From IMG/VR virus record IMGVR_UViG_3300024348_000081, positions 1-46,000 of that record: a stretch of 46,000 nucleotides of DNA. The stretch is one strand, 5' to 3'. Source of the stretch: a virus. Each line of letters begins with the position of its first letter. The first letter of the stretch is position 1. The notes under the pieces are model-generated. The model did no database searches, was not told the DNA's origin, and saw nothing but the letters and a program-made list of their open reading frames with translations. The position numbers and the translations under genes are program-made. This document shows positions 23,953 through 31,829 of this stretch, one piece after another.

Positions 23953-24276
23953 ATGTCTGAAGAAACAGAAAACGACGGCACTTGGTCAGGTCTTAAGAAG
24001 ACCCTAATCGGAACAATTTCAACTGTTGTGCTAGCAGGTGGAACATACTTAACTACTACTCTTTTTGGTGGTGATGACAAAGAAGAAACTAAAACTGAAC
24101 AGGCTGCCCCGGCTCCTGTTATAGTTAATGTTCAACAAAATCAAGAGAATACTCAAAAACAGCAAAACAATGGTGGTACCACAACTATCATCAAAGAAAG
24201 AGTTATAGAGAAAGCTCCTGCAGCAGAGCCAGCCGCTCCTAAAAAAGAGGCTAAGAAAGAAGAAGATTCTTGGTAA
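23953..24276 (+). CDS. Membrane-anchored linker protein (107 aa)
   Basis: One hydrophobic helix (about 14-40, TLIGTISTVVLAGGTYLTTTLFGG) follows a short acidic N-terminus. The rest is a polar, likely disordered linker with a Gln/Asn stretch (VQQNQENTQKQQNN), a possible coiled coil (TIIKERVIEK) and a Lys/Glu/Ala tail. It may act with the holin-like protein that follows, as a spanin-like or holin-partner protein; this is only positional inference. Confidence 0.55.
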   Translation: MSEETENDGTWSGLKKTLIGTISTVVLAGGTYLTTTLFGGDDKEETKTEQAAPAPVIVNVQQNQENTQKQQNNGGTTTIIKERVIEKAPAAEPAAPKKEAKKEEDSW

Positions 24277-24299
24277 TTAAAAAAATAAAAACTATTAAC

Positions 24300-24590
24300 A
24301 TGGCTAAATTAGAAAAAACAAAACCGAATTTCTTTAAACGTATGTTTATGGATGATAACGATATCAATGAAAAATCAATCGTAGGCTTTGGTGCTTTCTT
24401 AGTAATGGTTATTGCATTTGGAGTTGACATTTACACAGGTGTTAAAGGTATGCCTTTCGAAATTAATGAATTTATTTTTGATGGTTTTATGGTTATTACC
24501 TTAGGTGCATTTGGTATAGCATCAGTTGACAAATATCTAACTGGAAAGAATAAACCAGGTTCTTCTGACGAAGAAACTCCGGTAGAATAA
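24300..24590 (+). CDS. Holin-like protein with two transmembrane helices (96 aa)
   Basis: Two hydrophobic helices separated by a short loop: about 27-45 (VGFGAFLVMVIAFGVDIYT) and about 60-77 (FDGFMVITLGAFGIASV), with a basic N-terminus and an acidic, disordered C-terminus. This size and topology fit small phage holins. It starts at ATG 24300, 23 nt after the previous stop. No endolysin is adjacent; the nearest muralytic genes are at 36875 and 39927. Confidence 0.55.
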   Translation: MAKLEKTKPNFFKRMFMDDNDINEKSIVGFGAFLVMVIAFGVDIYTGVKGMPFEINEFIFDGFMVITLGAFGIASVDKYLTGKNKPGSSDEETPVE

Positions 24591-24605
24591 AAAATAGCAA
24601 ACTTT

Positions 24606-24710
24606 ATGGAGAAGGTATATTCTTTCTTTAAAGAAAACTGGAAAATAATCTTACTGGCAACCGTTTGGTTTGGTGGGTTGGGATTTATTGCCTATAAACT
24701 TGGAATATGA
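24606..24710 (+). CDS. Tiny membrane protein (34 aa)
   Basis: ATG 24606 to TGA 24708-24710, overlapping the CsgG-like start by 4 nt. One helix (WKIILLATVWFGGLGFIAY) after a short charged N-terminus. Possibly a lysis or secretion accessory; function unknown. Confidence 0.5.
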   Translation: MEKVYSFFKENWKIILLATVWFGGLGFIAYKLGI

Positions 24711-25420
24711 AAAAGTTAATCGTAATTTGCACCATGCTGTTATTGACAGTGTGCGCTCAAGCTCAAACAATTGGTTCAACTAAAACTGAAACCTACCAGG
24801 CTGATTTTGAAAAGAAGCAGTCAATAAACCTTGTTGCAAATTACGATGATACTATTGTAATTCCAATTCAAGTATTAAAAATTGGTATTAACGAAGAGTT
24901 ATATGAGATGTACCCTGAATTAAAGGATAATCGAGTAGGTCTTGGTGTTGCCAATATTGTTCTTGAATTTTTAGAATCGACTGACCGATTTAAATTCACA
25001 GAGGACAGGGAAGAGATTAAACAAAAAATGATTGCTCAACAAAAAGCATCAGATAAAGGAGTCTCAGCGAATACTATTCAAGTAAAAGGCAATGTTATTC
25101 TTGCTAAATACTTTGTTTATATCGAAGTTTATGATTTTGCAATATCAGAAGATGAAGAAATTCAAGTTTCTAGTGCAGAAGTTAAACAAAAAACTACAAT
25201 CGGCCTTCAAGTAAGATTTGTAGACGCTGAAACAGGCGAAATTATTACTGGCTCAGGGCTTGGTGAAGCAATTACTGTTAAGAAAGCAAGTCTATTGGAT
25301 GGCGTTGACGAGGTTAAGTTTAACCAATCAACAATCGGTATATCGACTAAGAAATCCCTTGAGACTGCTGCTTCACGTGTAGTGAGTAAGTTGATCAAAA
25401 AGGGAGTCTTTAGACGATGA
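24707..25420 (+). CDS. CsgG-like exported protein (237 aa)
   Basis: Signal peptide 1-20 (ending CAQAQ). The mature region has the CsgG/HfaB plan: LGVANIVLEFLESTDRFKFTEDREE, then strands of a periplasmic domain, and IGLQVRFVDAETGEIITGSG (about 164-183) with AASRVVSKLIKKG at the end, as in CsgG-family lipoproteins that form outer-membrane export channels. No lipobox Cys is seen, unlike classic CsgG. It lies in a four-gene run with a Gly/Ser-rich barrel protein and a small exported protein, which suggests a surface assembly cassette. Confidence 0.7.
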   Translation: MKKLIVICTMLLLTVCAQAQTIGSTKTETYQADFEKKQSINLVANYDDTIVIPIQVLKIGINEELYEMYPELKDNRVGLGVANIVLEFLESTDRFKFTEDREEIKQKMIAQQKASDKGVSANTIQVKGNVILAKYFVYIEVYDFAISEDEEIQVSSAEVKQKTTIGLQVRFVDAETGEIITGSGLGEAITVKKASLLDGVDEVKFNQSTIGISTKKSLETAASRVVSKLIKKGVFRR

Positions 25421-27063
25421 GATCTCTGTTCTTAATACTATTGTTATCTGCTTTTACCTCTTTGGTAAAAGCTCAAAGCTACATTTATCAATATGTAGAT
25501 CCATGTACAAAGAATATTAAATTTGTATCTGTTCCACTTAGTGGTGCAAATGTCGCCGTAACATATTATGGCCAAGTTGGAACATTTAGTAATGCAGATT
25601 TTAGCAATGGTAATTTTATATCATGGTTAAATCAAACTTCTGGCTCAAATGCTGGTAAACCATGCGATCAGGCTACAACTCAAGCAGTTAACTCAACTAA
25701 CTTAATCGTTACAAATAACATCATTTCAACCTTAACTAATATTACATCAGTTTCAATGATGGCAGCAAGTCTTTCATCAAATGTTGCAGGGACAGTCGGC
25801 GGTAATCTTGGAAATACTGTAAGCAATGGATCTTCCGGCGATGGTTCAGGAAACGGTAGCGGCGATGGAAAAAAAGACGATAAGAAAAATAGTAGCGGAA
25901 ATGGAAACAGCGGCAGTGGTAATAACAATAATTCTAATGGTTCCTCTGGTTCTAGTGGGAATACTCAGTCTAGTGGTTCAACTGGATCAACAAATAATCA
26001 AGGAAATGGCTCATCTAATAATAACGGAGGAAATACAACAGGTTCTAGCGGAAATACTGGAAGCGGAAACACTGGATCAGGTTCAGGTTCTGGTCAAGCA
26101 GGTGGAAACCCTGCTTCAGGCTCGGGAGGAAGCGGTTCAGGTTCAAGTGGTTCAACTCAAGGAGGAGGTTCATCGTCTCAGCCGCCTGTAGGTAATACGG
26201 GATCAACTGGGTCAACCGGAACTGGCGGTAATGGTAACACTAATGGCGGCGGAACGGGATCAGCTGGGGGTACAGGAAACACCACAGAAACAGGCGGAGC
26301 AACCCAGTCTAGTTCAAGTAGCGGAAGCGGCGGAACTGCAAATTCTGTATCAAATGCAGCTGAAGCAACATCAAGTGGAGGCGGTAGTTCTAGCGGCGGC
26401 GGAAGTTCAAAAAATGGAGATAAAAACCGAGCAAGAACTGGTGCTCTTATTGGAACTGGCGATATTGTAGCTGTACGTAGCGCAGAAGAGGGAGAAAAGG
26501 ATCAATTTAAGTTTACGATGAGTATGACTAAATCTAATACTAAAAACACCTTTGCTAGAGGATTCTTAGGAAACTTTACTACTCAAATTAATAATTCAAA
26601 CGTTACGTTCTATGGTGCATGGACCTTGCCTAAGAGTAAAACAACTATTATTGTTGCAAACTCATCAATGATAAATCCAGATAGAGACTTTTTTAATACT
26701 ACAACTTTACTTTCGTCAAAGAGATTTACAAAACTGTCACTTATGGGCGGTCTTAACTTTACAGCTGGTGCAATTGGAGAAACTGGTTTTCAAAACTTAT
26801 CAGCAGTCGGCGGTGGATTTTATATGTTTAATGCAGGTAAAAAAATAACAGCAACTCTCCTGGTACTTGGAGTCTATTCTCCATTTACACAATTCTATGA
26901 AGGAAATTGGTGGAGTTCAGGTCTATTGGTAGTTCCATTTAGTTCATGGGATTATTCAATTACAAAGAAATTTAAATTTAATATAAGTTTCTCGGGAACT
27001 TATGAAATGAATAAAAATATGCTTAACTATCAGATCTTAACCGGTGGTAAAGTTATGCTTTAA
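25417..27063 (+). CDS. Exported Gly/Ser/Asn-rich protein with C-terminal barrel-like domain (548 aa)
   Basis: Signal peptide 1-20. Residues about 20-130 are a globular N-terminal part with a Cys pair. About 135-345 is an extreme low-complexity region of Gly, Ser, Asn and Thr, interrupted by one GDGKKDDKK patch. About 350-548 is a beta-barrel-like domain (alternating strands such as FKFNISFSGTYEMNKN). It overlaps the CsgG-like gene by 4 nt. The layout suits a surface-displayed or channel-associated fibre anchored in the outer membrane; this is inference. Confidence 0.65.
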   Translation: MRSLFLILLLSAFTSLVKAQSYIYQYVDPCTKNIKFVSVPLSGANVAVTYYGQVGTFSNADFSNGNFISWLNQTSGSNAGKPCDQATTQAVNSTNLIVTNNIISTLTNITSVSMMAASLSSNVAGTVGGNLGNTVSNGSSGDGSGNGSGDGKKDDKKNSSGNGNSGSGNNNNSNGSSGSSGNTQSSGSTGSTNNQGNGSSNNNGGNTTGSSGNTGSGNTGSGSGSGQAGGNPASGSGGSGSGSSGSTQGGGSSSQPPVGNTGSTGSTGTGGNGNTNGGGTGSAGGTGNTTETGGATQSSSSSGSGGTANSVSNAAEATSSGGGSSSGGGSSKNGDKNRARTGALIGTGDIVAVRSAEEGEKDQFKFTMSMTKSNTKNTFARGFLGNFTTQINNSNVTFYGAWTLPKSKTTIIVANSSMINPDRDFFNTTTLLSSKRFTKLSLMGGLNFTAGAIGETGFQNLSAVGGGFYMFNAGKKITATLLVLGVYSPFTQFYEGNWWSSGLLVVPFSSWDYSITKKFKFNISFSGTYEMNKNMLNYQILTGGKVML

Positions 27064-27076
27064 AAAATCAAATACT

Positions 27077-27523
27077 ATGAAAAAGTTATTATTAGTTTTA
27101 TCAACCCTTACTCTACTTTCTTTTACTGAACCTTGTTATAAAGTAACAAGCGTTATCGCAAGTGCAGATGCGCCTGATATGAAAAAAGAAAGAGTAATCT
27201 TTGGAATTAAACAATTAGCAGAAGAAATTGTTTCAGAAAAATATACAATTTGCAGCGACGGTTCGCCAATTACAGTTGATCTTTTTTCAATAGAGGCTCC
27301 AACTACTGGCGTTTCAATCGGACCTTTTACTGCAATTAAGAAAGAAACTATTATTAAAGTTAAAATTACCAAAGATGGTAAAGAATATATTGGAGAAGGC
27401 ACAGCTAAAACCACGGTTAAATCTACCTTAATTGAATTAAAAGACGAGAATCTTCCATTTGAAAAAACAACTTTCGCTAGTGCAGTAAAGAAAAGTTTAT
27501 TAGACGCAGTTAGCAAAATGTAA
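27077..27523 (+). CDS. Small exported protein of the CsgG-like cassette (148 aa)
   Basis: ATG 27077 gives a signal peptide (KKLLLVLSTLTLLSFTEPC); the Cys at residue 21 could be a lipidation site but the lipobox is poor. The mature part is a compact beta-rich domain (ITVDLFSIEAPTTGVSIGPF; IIKVKITKDGKEYIGEGTA) ending SAVKKSLLDAVSKM. It is reminiscent of CsgG-operon accessory domains, but no clear family is recognised. Starts 13 nt after the barrel gene. Confidence 0.55.
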   Translation: MKKLLLVLSTLTLLSFTEPCYKVTSVIASADAPDMKKERVIFGIKQLAEEIVSEKYTICSDGSPITVDLFSIEAPTTGVSIGPFTAIKKETIIKVKITKDGKEYIGEGTAKTTVKSTLIELKDENLPFEKTTFASAVKKSLLDAVSKM

Positions 27524-27525
27524 TT

Positions 27526-29838
27526 ATGTTTAAAAAACAACTCTACATATTATTAGGACTTGTCCTATTCTTAATTCCAGCACTAGGTTTTGCGCAAGCA
27601 ACAACAGTTAATCTTGGAACAAGTAGTAGTGGGGTTGTATCAGTTAGCTTTAATACATGGACCAAAGTTGATCCAAACATATCAATAACAGCAAACGGAA
27701 CAATTAGCGGGTTCAGGGTTCAAATATCTCAAGCCTATACAAGTGGTGCAAGCGGAGATCAATTAAGATCTACAGCAACTCTGCCATCGGGAATATCGGT
27801 TGCGGCATTTAATACAACAACTGGAGTCTTAGCATTTAGCGGTTCTACTACTGCCTCTAATTGGCAAACTGTGTTAAGCGGAGTTGAGTTTAGATCAACT
27901 ACTTCAACCTGCTATGCCCTACAAAGAAGAATTACTTTTGTAGCAGGTACAGTATTTTATAATCCATTAACTGAACACTTCTATGAATATGTTTCAGGTA
28001 GTACATCTTGGACTAATTCCTATACGGCAGCCTCTGCTAAATCATATTTTGGCCGAGCTGGATATTTAGCAACAATGATGTCAGAAGCAGAAAATAATTT
28101 TGTTTGGAAGTTAATGGCAAACGATGCTTGGATGGGAGCGTCTGATGATTATAACTATATTAATACAGCAAAGGGTTCAACTGTTTATGCTAGTCAATCG
28201 GCAGCTGAAGGTAAGTGGCACTGGGTAACTGGTCCAGAAAAAGGTCAAAACTTTTCAAACGGAAATACCCCAAGCACAACCTTAGTATCGGGTATGTATC
28301 ATAAATGGGCAGGCGGCGAGCCTAATGGTACATCAGAAGCTTTTGGTCAATTCTATTCTTCAAATAATGGCCAATGGAATGACTTAGCCAATAGCACTCT
28401 ACCTGGTTATATTTGTGAATATGGAGATATGCCTGGAGATATTACATCAAGTACTACAATATTAACCCGAAGTATTGAGATTAGCGGAGCATCGAGCGGT
28501 TATATTTCAGGTGGAGATATTAATGTTTGTTCAGGTTCAAATAGTACAACCCTAACTCTTAATAGTTATACTGGAAGTATTGTAAGATGGGAATCTTCTT
28601 TTGATAACTTCTTTACTGCAGGTACTACAATTTCAAGTACGTCCGCTAGCATCACAGTTACTAACTTAACTAAGACTACATATTATAGAGCAATTGTAAA
28701 TTCAACTAGCCCAACTACTTGTTCAGGTTTAGCAACATCGAGTAGCGCTCTATCAGTTAAGCCAACAACCGCTGGCTCGGTATTCGCAGCAAACAATTCA
28801 ATTTGTGCAGGCGGTCAAGCTGAACTAACCTTATCTGGTCAACAGGGTAATATTAATAAATGGCAAAGGTCAACTGATAATGTTAACTGGACTGATATTA
28901 CAAATACGACTGCAAGTTTAACTCAAACTCTTAATACAGCAGGTACCTATTATTATAGAGCACAGGTGCAAACACCAAACTGTGGAAGTGCAGTTAATAC
29001 TAGTGCTAAGACCATTACCGTTACATCGGGAACTCCGCCAGTCGGAGGATCAGTTTCATCTGCAGTTCATGCAACCGCAACCAATTCAGGTACGCTAACG
29101 CTTAGTGGACATACCGGAACTATTGTTAAATGGCAACGTTCGGCAAATGATGGAGTAACGTGGACAGATATTACAAATACCTCTACGACCAATTCATATT
29201 CAAATCAAACCGATGGTGTTTTGTATAGAGCTCAATTACAAAATGGAACATGTGGATTTACATTTTCAACTGCAGGAATAATTACAGTTGCACCATTTAC
29301 ATATTCCGGAACTGTTTACAATTCAGAGGTAATCGTTTTTCCAAACGTTGAAGTTAAACTATATTCTAAACTTAAATCTGATCTAACCTATTCTTTTAAT
29401 AGTTCGTCTACTACTAATGCAAGCGGAGTATACTCATTCACAACTTCTCTAAGTGTAAACAAATATGATTTTAGAGTGTCAATTGAATCTATTACAACTA
29501 CAATTCCAACATCGACTGATGCTCAAACATTTACCAATAAGATTTTAACACAAACATTTAACTCAAAGGATTACTATAGAATTGACGCAAATAATAATAA
29601 CTCATTATCAATTACAGATGTGTTCTTAATTTATTCTAAAGTTAACTCTACTATTTTAACTTGGCCAAATTCAACACCAGACTATAGAATATTCTCGGCA
29701 ACCCAATGGTCTACTATTAATAGTGGAACAGCTAACATGAAATCTACTTTACCTGGACAACAATCGCTGCTAATAGATGGGCCAGTTTCAGGTGGAACAA
29801 CTAACTTTTATATAGTTAGAACTGGAATTCGCCAGTAA
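27526..29838 (+). CDS. Secreted C-type-lectin and Ig-repeat protein with dockerin-like end (770 aa)
   Basis: Signal peptide 1-24. A beta-domain (about 25-135) precedes a C-type lectin domain (about 140-300): ITFVAGTVFYNPL, AKSYFGRAGYLATMMSEAENNF, WMGASDD, WAGGEPNG and WNDL, the calcium/sugar-binding signature. Then come Ig-like or fibronectin-like repeats with a shared KWQRS..N..WTDITNT motif (about 440 and 540), and a dockerin-like part (NNNNSLSITDVFLIYSKVN) followed by TWPNSTPDYRIFSATQWSTI, closely matching the protein at 21995. No T9SS sorting tail. A carbohydrate-binding surface protein. Confidence 0.75.
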   Translation: MFKKQLYILLGLVLFLIPALGFAQATTVNLGTSSSGVVSVSFNTWTKVDPNISITANGTISGFRVQISQAYTSGASGDQLRSTATLPSGISVAAFNTTTGVLAFSGSTTASNWQTVLSGVEFRSTTSTCYALQRRITFVAGTVFYNPLTEHFYEYVSGSTSWTNSYTAASAKSYFGRAGYLATMMSEAENNFVWKLMANDAWMGASDDYNYINTAKGSTVYASQSAAEGKWHWVTGPEKGQNFSNGNTPSTTLVSGMYHKWAGGEPNGTSEAFGQFYSSNNGQWNDLANSTLPGYICEYGDMPGDITSSTTILTRSIEISGASSGYISGGDINVCSGSNSTTLTLNSYTGSIVRWESSFDNFFTAGTTISSTSASITVTNLTKTTYYRAIVNSTSPTTCSGLATSSSALSVKPTTAGSVFAANNSICAGGQAELTLSGQQGNINKWQRSTDNVNWTDITNTTASLTQTLNTAGTYYYRAQVQTPNCGSAVNTSAKTITVTSGTPPVGGSVSSAVHATATNSGTLTLSGHTGTIVKWQRSANDGVTWTDITNTSTTNSYSNQTDGVLYRAQLQNGTCGFTFSTAGIITVAPFTYSGTVYNSEVIVFPNVEVKLYSKLKSDLTYSFNSSSTTNASGVYSFTTSLSVNKYDFRVSIESITTTIPTSTDAQTFTNKILTQTFNSKDYYRIDANNNNSLSITDVFLIYSKVNSTILTWPNSTPDYRIFSATQWSTINSGTANMKSTLPGQQSLLIDGPVSGGTTNFYIVRTGIRQ

Positions 29839-29856
29839 TCCAATCCAATTTTCATA

Positions 29857-29865
29857 GTATAATAA
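29857..29865 (+). promoter_or_regulatory. Early-type promoter box GTATAATAA
   Basis: TTCATAGTATAATAACTAAAA, 18 nt before ATG 29884. It shares AGTATAATAACT with sites at 33034, 34124, 37877 and 41750. Confidence 0.55.
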
Positions 29866-29883
29866 CTAAAATAATCAATCGTA

Positions 29884-30111
29884 ATGATAGATTTAAAGGA
29901 AGTATCTATTGCCTGGTTTAGATCGTTTAACCCAACTCCTGAACAAAGGGCAACAGCAGACGAACGACTCGCTATTTGTGAAGCCTGTCCAGAATCAAAA
30001 GTTAATCAATTAAATATTCACTATTGCGGTGCATGCGGCTGTCCTCTTAACAAGAAAATTTTCTCACCAAAGGGGCCAAGTGCATGTCCTCAGCAAAAAT
30101 GGCCCCAATAA
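29884..30111 (+). CDS. Small cysteine-cluster protein, probably zinc- or Fe-S-binding (75 aa)
   Basis: The C-terminal half has CEACPESK, then CGACGCPLNKK and ACPQQKW: six Cys in a C-x2-C / C-x2-C-x-C / C order. Small phage proteins with this pattern ending in CPxxKW are common, and a metal site is likely. No enzymatic function is known. It begins an early-type operon of small genes. Confidence 0.6.
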   Translation: MIDLKEVSIAWFRSFNPTPEQRATADERLAICEACPESKVNQLNIHYCGACGCPLNKKIFSPKGPSACPQQKWPQ

Positions 30112-30113
30112 GG

Positions 30114-30122
30114 GTATATTAA
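30114..30122 (+). promoter_or_regulatory. Early-type promoter box GTATATTAA
   Basis: AGGGTATATTAATCGTAA, 6 nt before ATG 30129. Confidence 0.35.
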
Positions 30123-30128
30123 TCGTAA

Positions 30129-30356
30129 ATGGCAAAGTTAAACATACAGTTATTCAAAGAAACAATGGACGAGTTTAAAGACAAGATCGAAAATGATCCG
30201 TTTAGAACTGGCGAAATTCTTCGTGATCAATATCCCGATGAAATTTCAGAAATGTTAGAATTGCTATTTTGGGCAAAGGGCGCTAGGGAAGTAACATTTA
30301 AAGTTTCCAAAGATTCCGATGACCTACTTAAAGTTGAAATCTTAAACAGAAAATAA
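30129..30356 (+). CDS. Unknown small protein (75 aa)
   Basis: Helical, acidic N-terminal part (KETMDEFKDKIENDPF) and a C-terminal strand (AREVTFKVSKDSDDLLKVEIL). No recognised motif. Followed 1 nt later by the next ATG. Confidence 0.55.
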   Translation: MAKLNIQLFKETMDEFKDKIENDPFRTGEILRDQYPDEISEMLELLFWAKGAREVTFKVSKDSDDLLKVEILNRK

Positions 30357-30357
30357 A

Positions 30358-30564
30358 ATGCCACCAGAATTTTACACAGAAGCAGACATTGAAAATGCTC
30401 AAGCAAACGCACCAATAGATTACAATAAAGTATTTAGGGGTTCAACTTATACCGAAACCGAATTAGGTAAATTGTTACTTGAAATTTGGGAAAACCGTAA
30501 TTGGTTTAGTACAAAGGATATTGATGCGATACGTAATCAATTAAAAGAAGATAGGAAATTATGA
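30358..30564 (+). CDS. Unknown small protein (68 aa)
   Basis: Polar helical sequence (YTEADIENAQANAP; TETELGKLLLEIWENRNW). It overlaps the start of the receiver-domain gene by 4 nt (ATGA), so the two are probably translated together. Function unknown. Confidence 0.55.
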   Translation: MPPEFYTEADIENAQANAPIDYNKVFRGSTYTETELGKLLLEIWENRNWFSTKDIDAIRNQLKEDRKL

Positions 30565-31013
30565 TTAGAATTTATTTAGATGATGTACGAACTCCAGTTG
30601 AAACTGAATGGGTAGTAGTCCGAAATTATGAAGAGTTTGTACATTTAGTTAAAGAAACTGGGTTAGAGAATATCGAAGTAATTTCTCTTGACCACGACCT
30701 AGGTGATTCGGCTATGAGTGAATACTTTAATAACGTAAGTCCTAATTATATTTTAGATTACACGCATATTAATGAGAAAACTGGATATGACTGTGCTAAA
30801 TGGTTAGTTAACGAGTTTTATGATAGGAATCCAAAGTGGAGTGACTTATCACGAGACGTAAAGCGAGGTAAGCCTTTTCAATTTCCACTAGTCTATACTC
30901 ACTCAGCTAATCCAATCGGCAGTGCCAATATCATGGGTTATATTAATAACTTCTTTATGAATGAGGCTCAAGCCCAAACTTGTGTACGAGTAACTATTAC
31001 TCACACAGTATAA
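30561..31013 (+). CDS. Cyclic-phosphate processing receiver-domain protein (150 aa)
   Basis: The sequence IRIYLDDVRTPVETEWVVVRNYEEF (2-26) and VISLDHDLGD (about 40-49) matches the receiver-like domain proposed to process cyclic phosphates in RNA repair. Conserved acidic residues: DD at 7-8 and DHD at about 44-46. A GYDCAKWLV helix and a VYTHSANPIGSANI segment (about 112-125) are also typical. Phage RNA-repair genes occur at 42123 and 42589. The biochemical role is predicted, not proven, for this family. Confidence 0.7.
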   Translation: MIRIYLDDVRTPVETEWVVVRNYEEFVHLVKETGLENIEVISLDHDLGDSAMSEYFNNVSPNYILDYTHINEKTGYDCAKWLVNEFYDRNPKWSDLSRDVKRGKPFQFPLVYTHSANPIGSANIMGYINNFFMNEAQAQTCVRVTITHTV

Positions 31014-31027
31014 AAATATTTTAAATT

Positions 31028-31168
31028 ATGGGAATACTTACCGGAATATTGATATGCGCAATATGTGCTGTCATAGTATACATGGCATTTAAACATGTAT
31101 ACTATCATGAAAAAAATGATAAGAAGCTAGTTAAGTCAATACTAAAAAACAAAAAAAGTAAAAAATAA
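31028..31168 (+). CDS. Small membrane protein with basic tail (46 aa)
   Basis: ATG 31028 to TAA 31166-31168. One helix (ILTGILICAICAVIVYMAF) and a strongly basic C-terminus (KNDKKLVKSILKNKKSKK). Function unknown. Confidence 0.5.
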   Translation: MGILTGILICAICAVIVYMAFKHVYYHEKNDKKLVKSILKNKKSKK

Positions 31169-31234
31169 TATGCAAATTGTCAAAAACTTTGTGTATATTA
31201 GCAAATATAAATAACTATACAAAATAACACCGTG

Positions 31235-31333
31235 ATGCAAACACAAATGAACCATATTATCGAGAATTGCTTTAGCCAAGTAGCATATGCTAAGTGGACA
31301 GGCAATGACCGTGACTTAGGGTTCAGGCGTTGA
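31235..31333 (+). CDS. Possible very small protein (32 aa)
   Basis: ATG 31235 to TGA 31331-31333, reading MQTQMNHIIENCFSQVAYAK and so on. It lies behind a TATAAATAAC box (31206) and before a terminator. No motif; coding status uncertain. This is the only candidate gene between 31169 and the first tRNA. Confidence 0.3.
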   Translation: MQTQMNHIIENCFSQVAYAKWTGNDRDLGFRR

Positions 31334-31370
31334 TAGGTATTATAAAGTTAGTAACTATGAAAACACTGAG

Positions 31371-31397
31371 CCCGAACCCAAAAAGTTCGGGTTTTTT
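31371..31397 (+). terminator. Rho-independent terminator before the tRNA array
   Basis: CCCGAAC pairs with GTTCGGG across CCAAAAA, followed by six T. It separates the small-gene block from the tRNA array. Confidence 0.9.
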
Positions 31398-31411
31398 GTT
31401 TTTACAGAATA

Positions 31412-31435
31412 GGTTCTTTGACATGTTGGAAAGTA
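31412..31435 (+). promoter_or_regulatory. BoxA-like antitermination motif before tRNA-Phe
   Basis: GGTTCTTTGACATGTTGG then AAAGTA, directly before the first tRNA. It is nearly repeated at 33812. The core resembles boxA of rRNA leaders (CTCTTTAACA in E. coli). An alternative reading is a TTGACA -35 box, but no -10 lies at the right distance. Confidence 0.45.
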
Positions 31436-31438
31436 TTT

Positions 31439-31511
31439 GGACAGGTAGCTCAGTAGGTAGAGCACAGGACTGAAAATCCTGGTGTCGGCGGTTCGACCCC
31501 GCCCCTGTCCA
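31439..31511 (+). tRNA. tRNA-Phe (GAA)
   Basis: Acceptor GGACAGG/CCTGTCC, D-arm with AGCTCAGTAGGTAGAGC, anticodon loop CTGAAAA and T-loop TTCGACC. First gene of the array. Confidence 0.9.
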
Positions 31512-31512
31512 C

Positions 31513-31587
31513 GTTGGCTGTAGCTCAGTTGGTTAGAGCGTCTGATTGTGGTTCAGAAGGTCGTGGGTTCGATTCCCATCAGTCACC
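31513..31587 (+). tRNA. tRNA-His (GTG)
   Basis: Anticodon stem TCTGA/TCAGA with loop TTGTGGT. An extra G at the -1 position can pair with C73, as in His tRNAs. The acceptor has one mismatch. CCA follows in the DNA. Confidence 0.85.
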
Positions 31588-31592
31588 CCATT

Positions 31593-31677
31593 GGAAGTTT
31601 GTCAGAGTGGTCTATTGTGCAGCTTTGCTAAAGCTGTGGATGTCAAAGTCCCGAAGGTTCGAATCCTTCAGCTTCCG
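31593..31677 (+). tRNA. tRNA-Ser (GCT)
   Basis: Class II tRNA. Acceptor GGAAGTT/AGCTTCC, anticodon stem CAGCT/AGCTG with loop TTGCTAA, and a long variable arm before the TTCGAAT loop. Confidence 0.85.
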
Positions 31678-31689
31678 CTTAAAATTGTT

Positions 31690-31801
31690 GCTGGTAGGTG
31701 GTGAAATTTGGCAGACACGACCTCCTGTCTCGGGGTTAAAGATCGGAAATAAAGCGAAAGCCTAATCCCTTTGTACTGGTTCGAATCCAGTCCTACCAGC
31801 A
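31690..31801 (+). tRNA. Aberrant tRNA-like element on a Leu-type (class II) scaffold, 112 nt
   Basis: Acceptor GCTGGTA/TACCAGC and T-arm ACTGG-TTCGAAT-CCAGT are perfect, and the D-arm (GCAGACAC) is Leu-like. The centre is abnormal: the best anticodon stem ACCTC/GGGGT gives loop CTGTCTC (formal anticodon GTC, with a pyrimidine at 37). A further 38 nt precede the T-arm. These can form GGGGTTA/TAATCCC with an inner GC-GAAA-GC tetraloop hairpin. Either a tRNA with a giant variable arm, an intron-like insertion, or a tRNA mimic. Amino acid identity unassigned. Confidence 0.5.
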
Positions 31802-31829
31802 GTAGTTAAAAATTTGTAAATTACTTATT

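Noticed and set aside
25680-26470. Long alternative-frame ORFs opposite or beside the Gly/Ser-rich gene
   Set aside because: They arise from the repetitive GGN/TCN codons of the real gene, are highly biased in composition, and lack leaders.
31077-31107. GTATACATG...CATGTATAC inverted repeat as an operator
   Set aside because: It lies inside the reading frame of a small membrane protein, and both halves can be explained by codons for Val-Tyr-Met and His-Val-Tyr.
31514-31765. 83-codon frame across tRNA-His, tRNA-Ser and the tRNA-like element
   Set aside because: It consists entirely of tRNA sequence; the same applies to minus-strand frames at 32629-32853, 33650-33955 and 34383-34631.
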